This document shows, one piece after another, positions 28,501-35,361 of a DNA stretch of 64,000 bases. Within the stretch, counting starts at the first letter, position 1, and each line of letters opens with the position of its first letter. This DNA comes from Hwangdonia lutea. Lineage in GTDB: Bacteria > Bacteroidota > Bacteroidia > Flavobacteriales > Flavobacteriaceae. The notes below the pieces were generated by a model. The model was not told the origin of the DNA. It saw nothing but the letters and a program-made list of their open reading frames with translations, and made no database searches. The DNA is taken from assembly GCF_032814565.1 (NCBI RefSeq), contig NZ_CP136521.1:1026501-1090500 (forward strand). Reading direction: 5' to 3'. The position numbers and the translations under genes were made by a program.

Positions 28501-29134
28501 CAAGGGAACCACCACTACTTAGGGTTGCCATAATTTCTTGAAATGACACATCGAAACTTAACGGTGCAAATTGTAGCGTTCGTGAACCTCTTTTGGCTTC
28601 GGAATTTTTGTTCTGCCAATTAATAAGGTTTACAGTGGCTTGTTGTCCCATGCACACCCCTTTAGGGACACCTGTAGACCCGGAAGTGTAAAGAATGTAA
28701 GCGGCATTTTCAGACATGAGTGTCTGTTGCCTAGTATTAATAACCGTTTTTAAATTACCATCCGTCACTGTGCTCAATCCCACCTCTTCCGCTTTCCTCG
28801 CTTCATCTTTAGTTGTAAGGCAGACGTTAAGGTTTGAGTTTTTTATAATATTTTGAATTCGGCTTTTGGGATAATTAAAATCGATAGGCAAATAGGCTTT
28901 GCCTGCTTTTAAAATAGCCAACATAAATATTAATTGTTCTATACCTCTCGAAGTGGATAATCCAATGATGTACTCGTTATTTGAGTGTTTTAAAATACTG
29001 TGATATACTTGTGATACCTTTTCCTCTATTTGCTTGTATGTAAAATGAGTTTGTTCTGATATTACACAGCAATCATCGGGGTATAATTTGGCAGATTGTT
29101 CAAAAAGTAAATAAGTAGCGTTGTGCAAGGTCAT
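22538..29134 (-). CDS. Hybrid NRPS-PKS with aminotransferase: A-T-KS-AT-T-AMT
   Basis: 2198 residues, the first enzyme of the assembly line. Adenylation domain 1-500 (LYTSGSTGVPKG near 150; specificity residues D-V-Q-V-I-A-Q-V-V-K, nearest to proline-type codes). First carrier Ser about 547 (FFEMGGTSLL). Ketosynthase about 615-1035 with active Cys775 (SACSTSL) and both His motifs (ETHGTATPVGDP, NMGHLTAAAG). Acyltransferase about 1110-1400 with Ser1221 (GHSIGEF) and HAFH, the malonyl-type motif. Second carrier Ser1546 (GLDSLV). Class III PLP aminotransferase about 1700-2110 with Lys1973 (TYGKVIGGG). No KR, DH or ER. The C-terminus (GARLGMDELGNPAWFVPN) is the linker normally found just before a C domain. 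Expected chemistry: load an amino acid, add one malonyl unit, convert the beta-ketone to a beta-amine, hand over to the next protein. Confidence 0.93.
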   Translation of the reverse strand: MTLHNATYLLFEQSAKLYPDDCCVISEQTHFTYKQIEEKVSQVYHSILKHSNNEYIIGLSTSRGIEQLIFMLAILKAGKAYLPIDFNYPKSRIQNIIKNSNLNVCLTTKDEARKAEEVGLSTVTDGNLKTVINTRQQTLMSENAAYILYTSGSTGVPKGVCMGQQATVNLINWQNKNSEAKRGSRTLQFAPLSFDVSFQEIMATLSSGGSLVLINDNLRLDMVALLKLIEQHAVNRLFLPFVALQALAEAAVSIQLFPNSLKEIITAGEQLKITTQIRAFFAALNSCKLYNQYGPTECHVVSELKLKGNPTTWEDLPTIGKPIDNTSIYILDKKQQIVPNGQIGELCIAGLCLAEGYLGNENLTKEKFLFIKLPDSKRIRIYRTGDKARYLPDGNIEFLGREDDQVKIRGHRIELAEVELALNKLPNIQQAVVVASNYLSEQAQLIAYLQSNASQDVTGFKEQAASVLPEYMLPTHYVWVKDFAKTSSGKIDKKALPFPKYKRPSSAPLFKKPATDIQKNIAQTWSNILRIPKIGILDNFFEMGGTSLLAQKTVAILRQKYNYNTPIIKLYQHPTISELSNYLEPRKTTKTKSKIAAKRKNPSSDVAVIGMALRFPGANSIEELWEVLRAGKETISFFTPEELDPFIPECLRNDPLYVRARGVVPVAKTFDAAFFGLNPKVAEAMDPQQRLFLEIAWEALEQAGHLPEHYSGNIGVYAGTGTNTYYKNNILPNKDLLARIGDFQTNTVNEKDYVSSRTAYHLNLKGPAVSVQSACSTSLLAIAEAVDAIRNGRCDVALAGGSSVTAPINSGHLYQEGSMLSPDGHCRSFDENAKGTIFSDGAGVVLLKNLEDAKANGDIIYGVIRGVGVNNDGGNKGSFTAPSVEGQAGAIAKALFDARIESAEISYIETHGTATPVGDPIEIEGLKMAFGKQPFKGYCAIGSIKSNMGHLTAAAGVAGVIKTILALKNKKIPASLGYKKANPVIDFENSPFYVNNKLSDWNCNGKRRAGISSFGVGGTNVHIIVEEFETKQTIPEGGKPLQILTWSAKTENSLVAYKTALGNFIKSSTATNLADIAYSLSASRAPFNQRSFVLATDAEHAVSQLLSNDTASVKTSDLKIAPNHLAFLFPGQGAQYLQMGKALYEHEAVFREAVDTCAEILLNTFNFDIRHIIYPENNSIEAESRLKDTQFTQPALFTIEYALSQLWIHWGIQPSLLCGHSIGEFVAAHLAGVFTLNDALILVAVRGKLVSELPRGSMLSIRITLNDLSQMLPETLSVAAVNSDQLCVVSGEDKAVEAFAKTLKEKEIPNMLLLTSHAFHSTMMDPVMDTFETEVEKVTLNTPCVPVISTVTGNWLSDAEATDPKYWAKHLRATVRFSDAMETALEFEDIVLLEVGPGRALTTLSQQKKKTKSVASIASLVVPKDNENSYHTVLTALGQLWQKGIEPDWKSFYENQSRQKVCLPAYVFDRKPCWVDPPAIKTTAVSNISTEFNNHETKQIQMDTVEQPNRITTILEKISDIVLNTSGVEIESSEYNHSFLELGLDSLVLTQMAITCKNEFNTPITFRQLNGEYSTPNLLANYLDESLSSELLATASLADVSNQNGASYGPVSTLNPNTVTQSNGSAIDMIAQQLQLLGQQLELLKENQSKASVVQQPIPQKAKPVANALSETLSEDNMKVHKKPFGASPKIEVKATKINSHQQTFLEKLTFSYNKKTAGSKSYSQKHRSHMADPRVVSGFKPLTKELVYPLVVKKSSGSRLWDIDNNEYLDVLNGFGSCLFGHQPDFITKALHEQIESGYEVGPQHPLAGEVCQLLCEFTGHERAALCNTGSEAVLGAMRIARTVTGRSLIVAFSGAYHGINDESLVRGSKQMKTFPAAAGILSQSVQNILILDYGTAESLDIIRERSHELAAVLVEPVQSRRPELQPIEFLKEVRAITKASETVLIFDEVITGFRMHPGGAQALFDIKADLATYGKVIGGGMPIGAIAGISKHMDALDGGFWQYGDSSFPEVGVTYFAGTFVRHPLALAAANATLTYMKDKGEMLQNKLNLLTQNFAMYLNSAFKKRNLPLEVNYFGSLWRLKFIENIPYSELFFVVMREKGIHIWDGFPCFFTTAHSEEDVRQLQSAFISSIDALISADILKPEPDKNATIKKVSSTETLNKPPVAGARLGMDELGNPAWFVPNADKEGKFIKINL

Positions 29135-29429
29135 TCCTCAAGTTAGTTTATAATAATTATACTATAATAACAATGATCATAATTCATCACTATACCGTAA
29201 AAACCTAGAGTTCTGTCTAGTTTTTAACATCTATTAATCTAATTTGAGGGACTTAACAGGTTATACAATAGTACAAACTAATTTTTATTTCTATAAAAAA
29301 TAATAGGTAACATAGCATTTTTTTCGGTTTAACTTAACTCGTTTTATTAGCTTAAATTATGGCATGTACTTTTAAACCCCGTATTCGACACTTCGTAATC
29401 TAACTTTACTTACCAATTGTGTTCCGTTA
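29135..29429 (-). other. Gap between methyltransferase and hybrid synthase genes
   Basis: 295 nt, very AT-rich. Apart from the terminator-like hairpin at 29199-29225 nothing is recognised. No TAnnTTTG element was found for the minus strand, so where the synthase transcript starts is open. Confidence 0.3.
29194..29225 (-). terminator. Terminator-like hairpin between methyltransferase and synthase
   Basis: On the minus strand AAAAA-CTAGA (29225-29216) pairs with TCTAG-(G)-TTTTT (29209-29199) around a 6-nt loop, with one bulged base, and a T-run forms the end. It could end the methyltransferase transcript, making the two synthase genes a separate unit. Confidence 0.45.
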
Positions 29430-30284
29430 TTAATTTTTCGCACCTATAAAACTGATTACATATTCGTTTGAGTGAAAGTCTTTTTGCGATTTATGCCACA
29501 GATTAAAACCAGCATTTTCAAATAGTTTTGGGTAATTATGAGAAAAAGAACTTTCGAAACCGTAAATTTTAGAATTTGGATGAGCCTGAAAATCATGCTC
29601 AATGCTCTTTGGCTCAATGGCTACAAAAATTATTTTCCCTAAGCCATTCAAATTATTAAAAAGCTGTTGTACGTGTTTTTCTGTAAAATATTCCAACACA
29701 CCATTAAATGTAAGTACAATCATATTGCTGTGCCCATGATTATTAACCCAATCGAGAGCATCTGAAGCAACAAATTCAAGTTTTGGGTTGTTTTTGTAGT
29801 TATCTTTATTGTTATCGGTCTGTACCTGACTTAAATCAATACCGACAAACCGGTCTAATTGTGGGAGTTTTGAGCTTAAATATTCCAGGACCTTTCCGTT
29901 CCCAGTTCCAATCTCAACCAAAGTATTGAATTGATTAGGCGTTTTTGTCAACTCTTTTTCAAGAAGGTCGAATATGAATGTGAATTCTGGCAAAACAACA
30001 TTTTCCAATCTGTTATTGGTTGCCGAAAAAAAGTCGTGACCTTGATTAACCCAGTAGTTGCTATGAAGTCTTGCTAAAGTTTCAACATCTGATTTCCTTT
30101 TAGTTTTTTTAAAAATAGCCTCACGCATCAAACATTCAGATATGCTCAAATTATTATTGATTATTAAAGTCATCCCTTTTTTCGATAGCTTTTCTGCCTT
30201 TTTAGGAAATAAAAAAACCAACAGTTTACCAATATTAATATATGAAAGTATTTGAGCAATTAAATATTTAATCTTTCTTTTCAT
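29430..30284 (-). CDS. Class I SAM-dependent methyltransferase
   Basis: 284 residues. A basic N-terminal region with a hydrophobic stretch (IGKLLVFLF) precedes the Rossmann fold: motif I VEIGTGNGKVLEYL near 131, the acidic FVGIDLSQ near 153, VASDALDW near 176 and FNGVLEYF near 195. It has the same orientation as the NRPS-PKS genes and lies directly upstream, so it may methylate an amine or hydroxyl of their product; this is inference from position only. It could also be an unrelated housekeeping methyltransferase. Confidence 0.85.
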   Translation of the reverse strand: MKRKIKYLIAQILSYINIGKLLVFLFPKKAEKLSKKGMTLIINNNLSISECLMREAIFKKTKRKSDVETLARLHSNYWVNQGHDFFSATNNRLENVVLPEFTFIFDLLEKELTKTPNQFNTLVEIGTGNGKVLEYLSSKLPQLDRFVGIDLSQVQTDNNKDNYKNNPKLEFVASDALDWVNNHGHSNMIVLTFNGVLEYFTEKHVQQLFNNLNGLGKIIFVAIEPKSIEHDFQAHPNSKIYGFESSFSHNYPKLFENAGFNLWHKSQKDFHSNEYVISFIGAKN

Positions 30285-30497
30285 TTAGATTAATTTTAGC
30301 ATCTAATAATGTCTATTTTATAAAGATATAAAAGACTGTGCAATATTTATACCTTAAAATTTACGATAAACAAATAACTTTTGTCATTTCTTAAATTAAG
30401 ATACTTAATGATGCTAAAAATTATATTATTTAGTGAAGAAGTAAGGGAAGATATTTTAAAAGCGTAATAGGTTAGCAGGCAATAAAACAAAGATACC

Positions 30498-31340
30498 TTA
30501 AAGCATCTTTAAAGTATTCAATTCCTGCTCGGTTAAATGTTTCCAATGTCCGCGTGGGATATCTTTTTTAGTGAGATGCCCTATAGCGACACAATCCAAA
30601 CTGATAATATCATATTTTAAATAGTCGAAAATAGTACGGATAATGCTATTGCCCGTATTTTTAATTTTCAAGCCAATTTCTTTTTTTGATGCTCCATCAA
30701 TATAACTAACCTCTTCAACGGCAATCAATTTTCCTTGAACTTTAAATCCTTCTTGTATTTTTTTAAAGTCTTCAAATTTTAAGTTTTTATCCAATTCAAT
30801 GTGAAACAAACGCGCCACACCGTTTTTAGAATTTGTGAATTTATCTACAATAACATCATCGTTTGTAAACAATAATAACCCTTTGGAGTTTCTGCCCAAA
30901 CGGCCAATGGGCTTAATGCGCGAGTTGGTTGCATTGGCCACCAAATCCATAACGGTACGTCCTTTGCCTTCGCTGGTAGTTGTTGCAAATCCTTTAGGTT
31001 TGTTAAGCAATACGTAGGCCTTTTTCTCTGGGTTAATACGGGCGCCATCGTAACGTACTTCGTCACCAATTTTAACCTTATAACCCATTTCGGTAATTAC
31101 TTTGCCGTTTACGGAAACCAATCCTGTGGCAATATGCACATCGGCTTCACGACGCGAACACATGCCCGAATTGGCAACGTATTTATTTAAACGAATCTCG
31201 TTAGGATTTGAAGGTTTTTTGGGTTTAGGTTCTGCCTTCTTGAAAGACGCATGCCCTTTACCATCACTTTTTCTGAAGTTCTTTTTAGTACCTTCAGCTT
31301 TTGTTTTCCCTTTTCTTTGTCCGCCTTGTTGCTTACTCAT
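30498..31340 (-). CDS. RluB/RsuA-like pseudouridine synthase lacking the catalytic Asp
   Basis: 280 residues from the ATG at 31340 (a GTG precedes it). A long Lys/Gly-rich N-terminal tail (residues 1-48) leads to an S4 RNA-binding domain (RLNKYVANSGMCSRREADVHI) and the RsuA/RluB catalytic domain (VLLNKPKGFATT, GRLGRNSKGLLLFTND). Family members have an invariant Asp in GRLD of this last motif; here the residue is Gly, encoded by a clear GGC. The enzyme may bind rRNA without making pseudouridine, or be a divergent paralogue. Next to isoprenoid genes with no functional link visible. Its stop overlaps the palindrome TTAAAG-CAT-CTTTAA. Confidence 0.85.
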   Translation of the reverse strand: MSKQQGGQRKGKTKAEGTKKNFRKSDGKGHASFKKAEPKPKKPSNPNEIRLNKYVANSGMCSRREADVHIATGLVSVNGKVITEMGYKVKIGDEVRYDGARINPEKKAYVLLNKPKGFATTTSEGKGRTVMDLVANATNSRIKPIGRLGRNSKGLLLFTNDDVIVDKFTNSKNGVARLFHIELDKNLKFEDFKKIQEGFKVQGKLIAVEEVSYIDGASKKEIGLKIKNTGNSIIRTIFDYLKYDIISLDCVAIGHLTKKDIPRGHWKHLTEQELNTLKML

Positions 31341-31405
31341 CACTTTAATTTTGCTGCAAAGATATAGCTATTATTACGATTGGCGATTTAAGATTAAAAA
31401 TTTTG

Positions 31406-32308
31406 TTAAATTCTATGCAACACCAAATCAACATTTATTAACACAATGCTAAAAACACCCGCTAAAATGATGAATTTTAAAATATTATGAAGTATTAAAT
31501 AGTGTGTTTTCGTTTTAGATTTCCATAGCAGTAACAAAAAACCAAAGAGCAGTGCAATACACAAGTAAAAATAGATGTACATATAGCCAATTTCGAAGTG
31601 ATTCACCAATAAATATATAGGAATTAAGGTTAAAATAGCCAACACCGTTAGCATGATTTTTGATGCTTTTTCGCCATAAGCGATGGGTATGGTTTTGTAA
31701 TTTAGAAGTAAATCGCCCTTAATATTTTCCAGGTCTTTTGTAAGCTCTCGCATTGATATGATTAAAAACAAAAACATGGCGTGTACAAAAATGACGGTTT
31801 CAAAATTTTTGTAATACATAAAAATGGCAAAAAACGGCGTTATGGTTAAAACTGCCGATGTTAAGTTGCCAATAAACGGGAGTTTTTTTAATTTATGCGA
31901 ATAAAACCAAATGCCGAAAATATAAACCGAAAAGAACAAAACAGGTTTAAACGACACATAACTCGCCATGATAACCGCCATGAAATTTAAAACAAAATAG
32001 AAGGATAGTTTTGTGTTTTGACTTACCAACCTATCGAGTTTTGATTTTTGCGGACGGTTAATTAAATCTTTCTCCGAGTCGTAAAAATTATTAATAATAT
32101 ACCCACCGGCAATCGTAGCAGCCGAAGCAAAAACCAGCATGAGCAAGTTAACATCGAAAAGAACAGTTTTAAGCGGCTTATCGTGTGCCAAAATATAAAC
32201 GGCCGCTAAGTACTGCGCAATCACAATAATTAAGATATTGTAACCGCGAACTACAGAAAACATGCTGAAAAATTTAAGCAAAATATGTTTCTGTCTTCTG
32301 GATAACAT
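31406..32308 (-). CDS. UbiA-family prenyltransferase
   Basis: About 300 residues from the ATG at 32308; an in-frame TTG 30 nt upstream is less likely. Eight or nine hydrophobic segments. The first prenyl-diphosphate motif is GGYIINNFYDSEKDLINRPQK near residue 70 (N-x-x-x-D plus the following Asp), the second acidic motif is in MRELTKDLENIKGD near 180. Such proteins attach an isoprenoid chain to an aromatic ring or to glycerol phosphate; the closest annotation style is geranylgeranylglycerol-phosphate geranylgeranyltransferase, but the acceptor is not evident. The gene follows mevalonate kinase by 53 nt, consistent with isoprenoid use. Confidence 0.85.
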   Translation of the reverse strand: MLSRRQKHILLKFFSMFSVVRGYNILIIVIAQYLAAVYILAHDKPLKTVLFDVNLLMLVFASAATIAGGYIINNFYDSEKDLINRPQKSKLDRLVSQNTKLSFYFVLNFMAVIMASYVSFKPVLFFSVYIFGIWFYSHKLKKLPFIGNLTSAVLTITPFFAIFMYYKNFETVIFVHAMFLFLIISMRELTKDLENIKGDLLLNYKTIPIAYGEKASKIMLTVLAILTLIPIYLLVNHFEIGYMYIYFYLCIALLFGFLLLLWKSKTKTHYLILHNILKFIILAGVFSIVLINVDLVLHRI

Positions 32309-32361
32309 TTGGAAAAATTTGAAGGGATTCTGAAACAACTTCAGAATAACAACATTAGTAT

Positions 32362-33291
32362 TTAGAAGTTATAAACCACCTCTAACTTATAATCCTTTAA
32401 AGACTGTTTGGCAACATCAATATTCTCGGTAAAGCCTAAAATATAACCACCACCGCCAGAGCCGCAAAGTTTTAAGTAGTACTCGTTAGTTTCAATACCC
32501 TTTTTCCAAAGTTCGTGGAATTGCTTAGGTATCATGGGTTTAAAATGATTTAAAACCACTTTTGATAATTGTTTGGTATTGCTAAACAACGATTTAATAT
32601 CACCCTTTAAGAAATCGTCAACACAAGCATCGGTATGCTTAACAAACTGGTCCTTAATCATTTTTCTGAAACCTTCTTGTTTCATGTTTTCCATAAAAAT
32701 ACTAACCATTGGGGCTGTTTCTCCAATAATGCCGCTATCTAATAAAAACACGGCGTTTTTACCTTCGGTTTTTTGTGATGGAATACCAGTGGCTTCAATA
32801 TGATCTTTGGAATTGATTAAAATAGGAATGCTTAAATAGCTGTTTAAAGGGTCTAAACCTGAAGATTTTCCGTGGAAAAAAGATTCCATTGCCGAAAAAA
32901 TCGATTTTAATTTTAGTAATTTTTCTCTAGTTAAATTCTCTAAAACCGTAATTTTATCTTGGGCGTATTTATCGTAAATGGCAGCAACCAAAGCACCACT
33001 ACTTCCCACACCGTAACCCTGCGGGATGGAAGAATCGAAATACATGCCTTCATCAACATGTTTTTTTAACGTTTCAATATCAAAGGTTACCAGTTCCTCA
33101 TCAATTGCCTTTAAATAGTCAACAAAACCCTTTAGGCTTTTATTGGACTTTACAGCCTCTTCAGAAGGGTTTTCATCCATCTTTAAAGCGCCGTTATAAA
33201 AATTATATGGAATTGATAAGCCCTTGGAATCTTTAATGATTCCGTACTCTCCGAAGAGCAATATTTTTGAGTAAAAGAGTGGTCCTTTCAT
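32362..33291 (-). CDS. mvk: Mevalonate kinase (GHMP kinase)
   Basis: 309 residues. The GHMP ATP-binding loop is QGYGVGSSGALVAAIYDKY near 92-110, an N-terminal segment LLFGEYGIIKDSKGLSIP places the substrate, and the C-terminal GHMP motif is CGSGGGGYILGF near 282. Phosphorylates mevalonate at the start of the ATP-using part of the pathway. Located with diphosphomevalonate decarboxylase and a UbiA prenyltransferase. Phosphomevalonate kinase shares the fold, so the exact step is inferred from the N-terminal GEY-G-I-KG pattern and the neighbourhood. Confidence 0.85.
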   Translation of the reverse strand: MKGPLFYSKILLFGEYGIIKDSKGLSIPYNFYNGALKMDENPSEEAVKSNKSLKGFVDYLKAIDEELVTFDIETLKKHVDEGMYFDSSIPQGYGVGSSGALVAAIYDKYAQDKITVLENLTREKLLKLKSIFSAMESFFHGKSSGLDPLNSYLSIPILINSKDHIEATGIPSQKTEGKNAVFLLDSGIIGETAPMVSIFMENMKQEGFRKMIKDQFVKHTDACVDDFLKGDIKSLFSNTKQLSKVVLNHFKPMIPKQFHELWKKGIETNEYYLKLCGSGGGGYILGFTENIDVAKQSLKDYKLEVVYNF

Positions 33292-33328
33292 AAAACTAAT
33301 TAAAAATTAACATTGAAAAATTAAAAAG

Positions 33329-33676
33329 TTATTGCTTTGATGATTTTACAATACTTACTAATAGTTTCAACATTTCGGTTGATTTGGGTTTAAATGTACC
33401 AAATTCTTCTTTATCAATAAACTCTGTCGCATAAAGTAAATCTAACCAATAATCGGTTTCATTTGCCTCTTTGAGACTTATAGACATTTTACTTGTAAAA
33501 TCTAGTTTACTTTGTGTAAATTCCGCTTCTCTTACGTTTGCCCCTATTGAAGTTCCAGATTTTAACAATTGTCTGGACATAACATATTCTTTTTTATGGT
33601 ATGTCAAATTCTTGTATAAATTTACAATATCTACTGCAAAATTAAAGCTTTTATCTTTAATAATATTCTGTTTCAT
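33329..33676 (-). CDS. Four-helix-bundle protein (IVP / S23-like)
   Basis: 115 residues, the small helical family first seen inside intervening sequences of 23S rRNA genes: FNFAVDIVNLYKNLTYHKKEYVMSRQLLKSGTSIGANVREAEF is followed by SKMSISLKEANETDYWLDLL. Members bind nucleic acid or act as pentamers; the role is not settled. Here it splits the mevalonate kinase and diphosphomevalonate decarboxylase genes, flanked by A/T-only stretches (33292-33328 and 33677-33738), which suggests later insertion into an operon. Confidence 0.85.
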   Translation of the reverse strand: MKQNIIKDKSFNFAVDIVNLYKNLTYHKKEYVMSRQLLKSGTSIGANVREAEFTQSKLDFTSKMSISLKEANETDYWLDLLYATEFIDKEEFGTFKPKSTEMLKLLVSIVKSSKQ

Positions 33677-33738
33677 AATGTATTGAGTTAAAAATTTTAA
33701 TAAACATACATTTTTAATTCTTCATTACTAACTGTTAA

Positions 33739-34821
33739 TTATAAATTAATTTCAGCTCCAAATCCAATTTTATCGTTAATATACTCACCTTTTTGACAAA
33801 ACACAACCAACTCATTTTTAATGAATTCTAACACATTTTCGGCTTCATTCTCAGGGTATAAAACATGCACATTGGCTCCTGCATCTAAAGTGAAACAAAT
33901 ATTTGAATCTGTTTTTTGCCTAAAACCCCAAATTTTATTGATGATTTCCAAAGTGTTTGGTTTCATTAATATAAAATACGGCATGCTAGTCATCATCATT
34001 GCGTGTAGCGTTAAGGCTTCGCTTTCAACAATTTCAATAAACGTTTTTATATCTCCTGTTTTAAATACGTTTATTAAAGTTGAAAGGTTTTCGTGCGCCT
34101 GTTTAAAGCGTTTTTTTGCGAACGGATGGTCGTGCATTAAATTATGCCCAACCGTACTGCTTACTTGCTTTTCGCCTTTATCGACAAGCAAAATAGTATC
34201 CTTGTAATTTTTAAAATTTTGATGCACTTCAAAAGGATATTTTACACCAAACAAATCGGAACTTCCTTCTATTTGATCATGTTTTCCCCATACCACCAAA
34301 TCACCTTCCAGACTTCGGCAGGCACTACCTGAACCCAATCGAGCCAAAAATGATGCCTTTTGGATAAAATGTTCATTCGTGATTTCCGGAACTAAGGCTT
34401 GTTCAATACTCATTAAGCAAAGCGCCAAAGCGCTCATGCCCGAAGCCGATGATGCAATTCCTGAGCTGTGTGGAAATGTATTTGCGGTTTCTATTTTAAA
34501 GTGATAATCTTTTAAAAAGGGTAAATATTTTTCTATTCGATTAAAAAACGTTTCGATTTTCGGTTTAAAATCATCTTTCTTCTCATCATCTAAAAACACA
34601 TCAAAAGAAAACTCATCATCGTTTTCTTTTTTAGAAAAGCTGAGTTTAGTGGTCGTTTTACAATGGTTTAACGTAAAACTTATGGATGGATTTGCTGGAA
34701 TTTGGTTTTCTTTTTTTCCCCAATATTTTACCAAGGCGATATTACTTGGCGACGACCACGTATAGCTCCCTTTTTCTGCTGAATTTTTATAAGCTTTTGG
34801 AATAAAATGTTTTTCTGTCAT
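33739..34821 (-). CDS. mvaD: Diphosphomevalonate decarboxylase
   Basis: 360 residues. Converts mevalonate-5-diphosphate to isopentenyl diphosphate with ATP. Recognised by WSSPSNIALVKYWGKKENQIPANPSISFTL near 22, the GHMP-like phosphate loop NTFPHSSGIASSASGMSALALCL near 116, and GSGSACRSLEGDLVVWG near 157, all with the usual catalytic Lys, Ser and Arg. The gene follows the DUF1697 gene by 3 nt, so it is part of the 36.6-30.5 kb minus-strand run. Confidence 0.93.
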   Translation of the reverse strand: MTEKHFIPKAYKNSAEKGSYTWSSPSNIALVKYWGKKENQIPANPSISFTLNHCKTTTKLSFSKKENDDEFSFDVFLDDEKKDDFKPKIETFFNRIEKYLPFLKDYHFKIETANTFPHSSGIASSASGMSALALCLMSIEQALVPEITNEHFIQKASFLARLGSGSACRSLEGDLVVWGKHDQIEGSSDLFGVKYPFEVHQNFKNYKDTILLVDKGEKQVSSTVGHNLMHDHPFAKKRFKQAHENLSTLINVFKTGDIKTFIEIVESEALTLHAMMMTSMPYFILMKPNTLEIINKIWGFRQKTDSNICFTLDAGANVHVLYPENEAENVLEFIKNELVVFCQKGEYINDKIGFGAEINL

Positions 34822-34824
34822 TTA

Positions 34825-35361
34825 TTATTTTTCTGCTGACAAAGATAATAACTTTACCATTGTATTATAATTTCTTGCTGTTGCTACCGTTTTTAGTTTT
34901 CGCTCGAAATAATTGATGTTGAATTTTGCCCTACCGTAACCTGTCGCGCAGTAAAAATAAATGCAGTCATTTAAAATAAAATATTCTTCGCCTTCATATA
35001 CTTTTTCTGAAGCTAATTTTACCAAATCTTTTGGCGGCGAATTATGTAAAATGGCAAAATAGCTTGCTTGCTTTTTTTCTTTTTGAAACGGGCAAGCATC
35101 AAAAATACGTTTTAAATCGGCCCTGGTTTTTACTAAAACGGACACGTTGAACCCGAAGTGGCTGTCTATCGCTTTTTGAATCTGCCTTTCTAGGTTTAGA
35201 ATATTTTTTTCTGAAGATCGAAATATTACGTTTCCACTTTGAATGTAGGTCTGTACATTTTCAAAACCAGATTTGGTAAGCAATTCACGCAGTTCTGCCA
35301 TGGGCACTTTTTTATGCCCGCCAACGTTAATGCCTTTTAATAATGCAATATAAGTGCTCAT
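34825..35361 (-). CDS. DUF1697 family protein
   Basis: 178 residues beginning MSTYIALLKGINVGGHKKVPM with AELRELLTKSGFENVQTYIQSGNVIF, the fixed hallmark of the DUF1697 family. Cytoplasmic, no signal. Function unknown in the family. It lies between the flavoprotein gene (no gap) and diphosphomevalonate decarboxylase (3 nt), so likely cotranscribed. Confidence 0.88.
   Translation of the reverse strand: MSTYIALLKGINVGGHKKVPMAELRELLTKSGFENVQTYIQSGNVIFRSSEKNILNLERQIQKAIDSHFGFNVSVLVKTRADLKRIFDACPFQKEKKQASYFAILHNSPPKDLVKLASEKVYEGEEYFILNDCIYFYCATGYGRAKFNINYFERKLKTVATARNYNTMVKLLSLSAEK

Noticed and set aside
22473-29134. Many plus-strand frames of 60-120 codons antisense to the NRPS-PKS genes
   Set aside because: They mirror codon use of the long sense genes and have no motifs, promoters or signal sequences.
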